Origin: Polytrichum commune
Taxonomy: Eukaryota; Streptophyta; Polytrichopsida; Polytrichales; Polytrichaceae
Direction: 5' to 3'
Assembly: GCA_950295325.1 (NCBI GenBank)
Contig: OX485806.1
Location: forward strand, 42,162,001-42,222,000
DNA: 60,000 nucleotides
Shown: piece after piece, positions 59,309 through 60,000 of the stretch
How positions within the stretch are numbered: position 1 is the first letter of the stretch
Layout of the letters: the number at the start of each line of letters is the position of its first letter
Position numbers and translations under genes: made by a program
The notes under the pieces: generated by a model
Seen by the model: the letters and a program-made list of their open reading frames with translations, nothing else
Told to the model about the DNA's origin: nothing
Databases searched by the model: none

Positions 59309-60000
59309 GCTTCCTTTTTTGTTTTAAAGTCGGGCGGATCTCCGGGGCGCTGTACCAACCGGATGGGATCCGCTCATCCCAGCTAGAGACACATTGCTGA
59401 ACGGAATCCACCTTGTGACCGTATGCACCAGCAAGTCCAGGGCGACACCTCCCCCTACAGCTTTAGAATCCACGGCAGCGGCGCTAAAATCGTGTGGGGA
59501 CACACGAACACCAAAATATCCGGATTGGCATTTTTAAGTGCCTAATCCGGTTTTGTCCGGATGACCCTAGTATTGTCCAGGGATTCTGTGAAGTGTAGGA
59601 GGTTGGGAACTCCCCGTACTCACTTATTTTCCACTCCTAGCCGAATTTCCGGAAACCCCCAGAATTGGCCTTTCCGGATTGTATCTCTAGGTCCTAATTA
59701 TAATACTTACTCACCCCTATGATCCAAATTTATCCCTCTACGTTCTACCCTCTAGAATAGGTGGTTTCTTCCGGTGAAGGCGTCCCTTATAAGGTTAGGA
59801 TCCGGATATTCCCTTACAACCAATCCGGATTGGCCAAAACCGTTTTGGCAGGTCACATAGGGAGATCTGGGTTATGTCTTAGGGCTACAACGATCGGAGT
59901 ATTCCAGATTCCACCCGGAGATCTGACTCAACGGGATAAGTGGGTGATCCGTACCACTTTCCGGATTGTCCCGTCCACAAGCGGTGAAACCTCTTCAGAA
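59309..60000 (-). other. Leader and probable LTR of the minus-strand gypsy element
   Basis: On the minus strand, TGGTACAGCGCCCCGGA (59341-59357) is a candidate primer-binding site just upstream of gag. Sequence beyond 59358 is then the end of its LTR. It contains at least six TCCGGAT or ATCCGGA motifs. The element's outer end lies outside the window. Confidence 0.5.

Overview
The window looks like repeat-dominated nuclear DNA of a land plant. The evidence is Ty1/copia and Ty3/gypsy pol genes of plant type, a Mutator-like DNA transposon, GT-AG introns, and many nested insertions with 5-bp or 9-bp target-site duplications (TSDs). A non-LTR element with a restriction-enzyme-like endonuclease at its left edge is uncommon in flowering plants, so a seed-free plant or another lineage with a large genome is my tentative guess. 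I see no ordinary host gene, no rRNA or tRNA gene and no CRISPR array.

Layout. 1-4009: 3' part of a decayed non-LTR retrotransposon (RT, RNase H, CCHC motif, PD-(D/E)XK-like endonuclease). 4015-5474: solo LTR, minus strand, TSD CCACC. 6552-12093: solo LTR, plus strand, TSD GCGTA, split by another LTR-like element. 12216-31742: a Ty1/copia pol gene, cut by a Ty3/gypsy element (LTRs 12567-14069 and 24000-29471, TSD GAGAG) and by a smaller insertion. The gypsy element carries its own insertions, one in integrase (20737-23590) and one in its right LTR (24809-28790, TSD GAGAG). 31950-33690 and 54480-54800: two halves of one dispersed repeat, split by a minus-strand solo LTR (33691-54479, TSD CCTTT). 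That LTR is itself split by a 19.2-kb Mutator-like transposon (35041-54237). 54890-60000: an AATG-type minisatellite, part of another minus-strand LTR, the 5' part of a copia element with an exact 120-bp tandem repeat, a dispersed 287-bp repeat, and a minus-strand gypsy gag with its leader.

The most interesting object is the Mutator-like element. It carries two divergent multi-exon genes. The plus-strand gene encodes a DDE transposase with a SWIM zinc finger. The minus-strand gene, about 1,280 codons in 14 proposed exons, joins a ParB/sulfiredoxin-like domain (DGNHRRQAW box) to a DNA N6-adenine/N4-cytosine methyltransferase-like domain. Two long introns of this gene are almost entirely satellite DNA holding about 25 copies of a near-palindrome, GTGTCTCGG-GA-CCGAGACAC. 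Its core, CTCGG-N2-CCGAG, recurs in a different repeat family beside the left terminal inverted repeat. A plausible but untested reading is a transposon encoding its own DNA-binding or DNA-modifying factor together with dense arrays of that factor's target. Both genes carry small lesions, so this copy may no longer be autonomous.

Order of events from nesting: copia, then gypsy, then its two insertions; separately, the dispersed repeat, then the solo LTR, then the Mutator-like element, which is the youngest layer in its stack.
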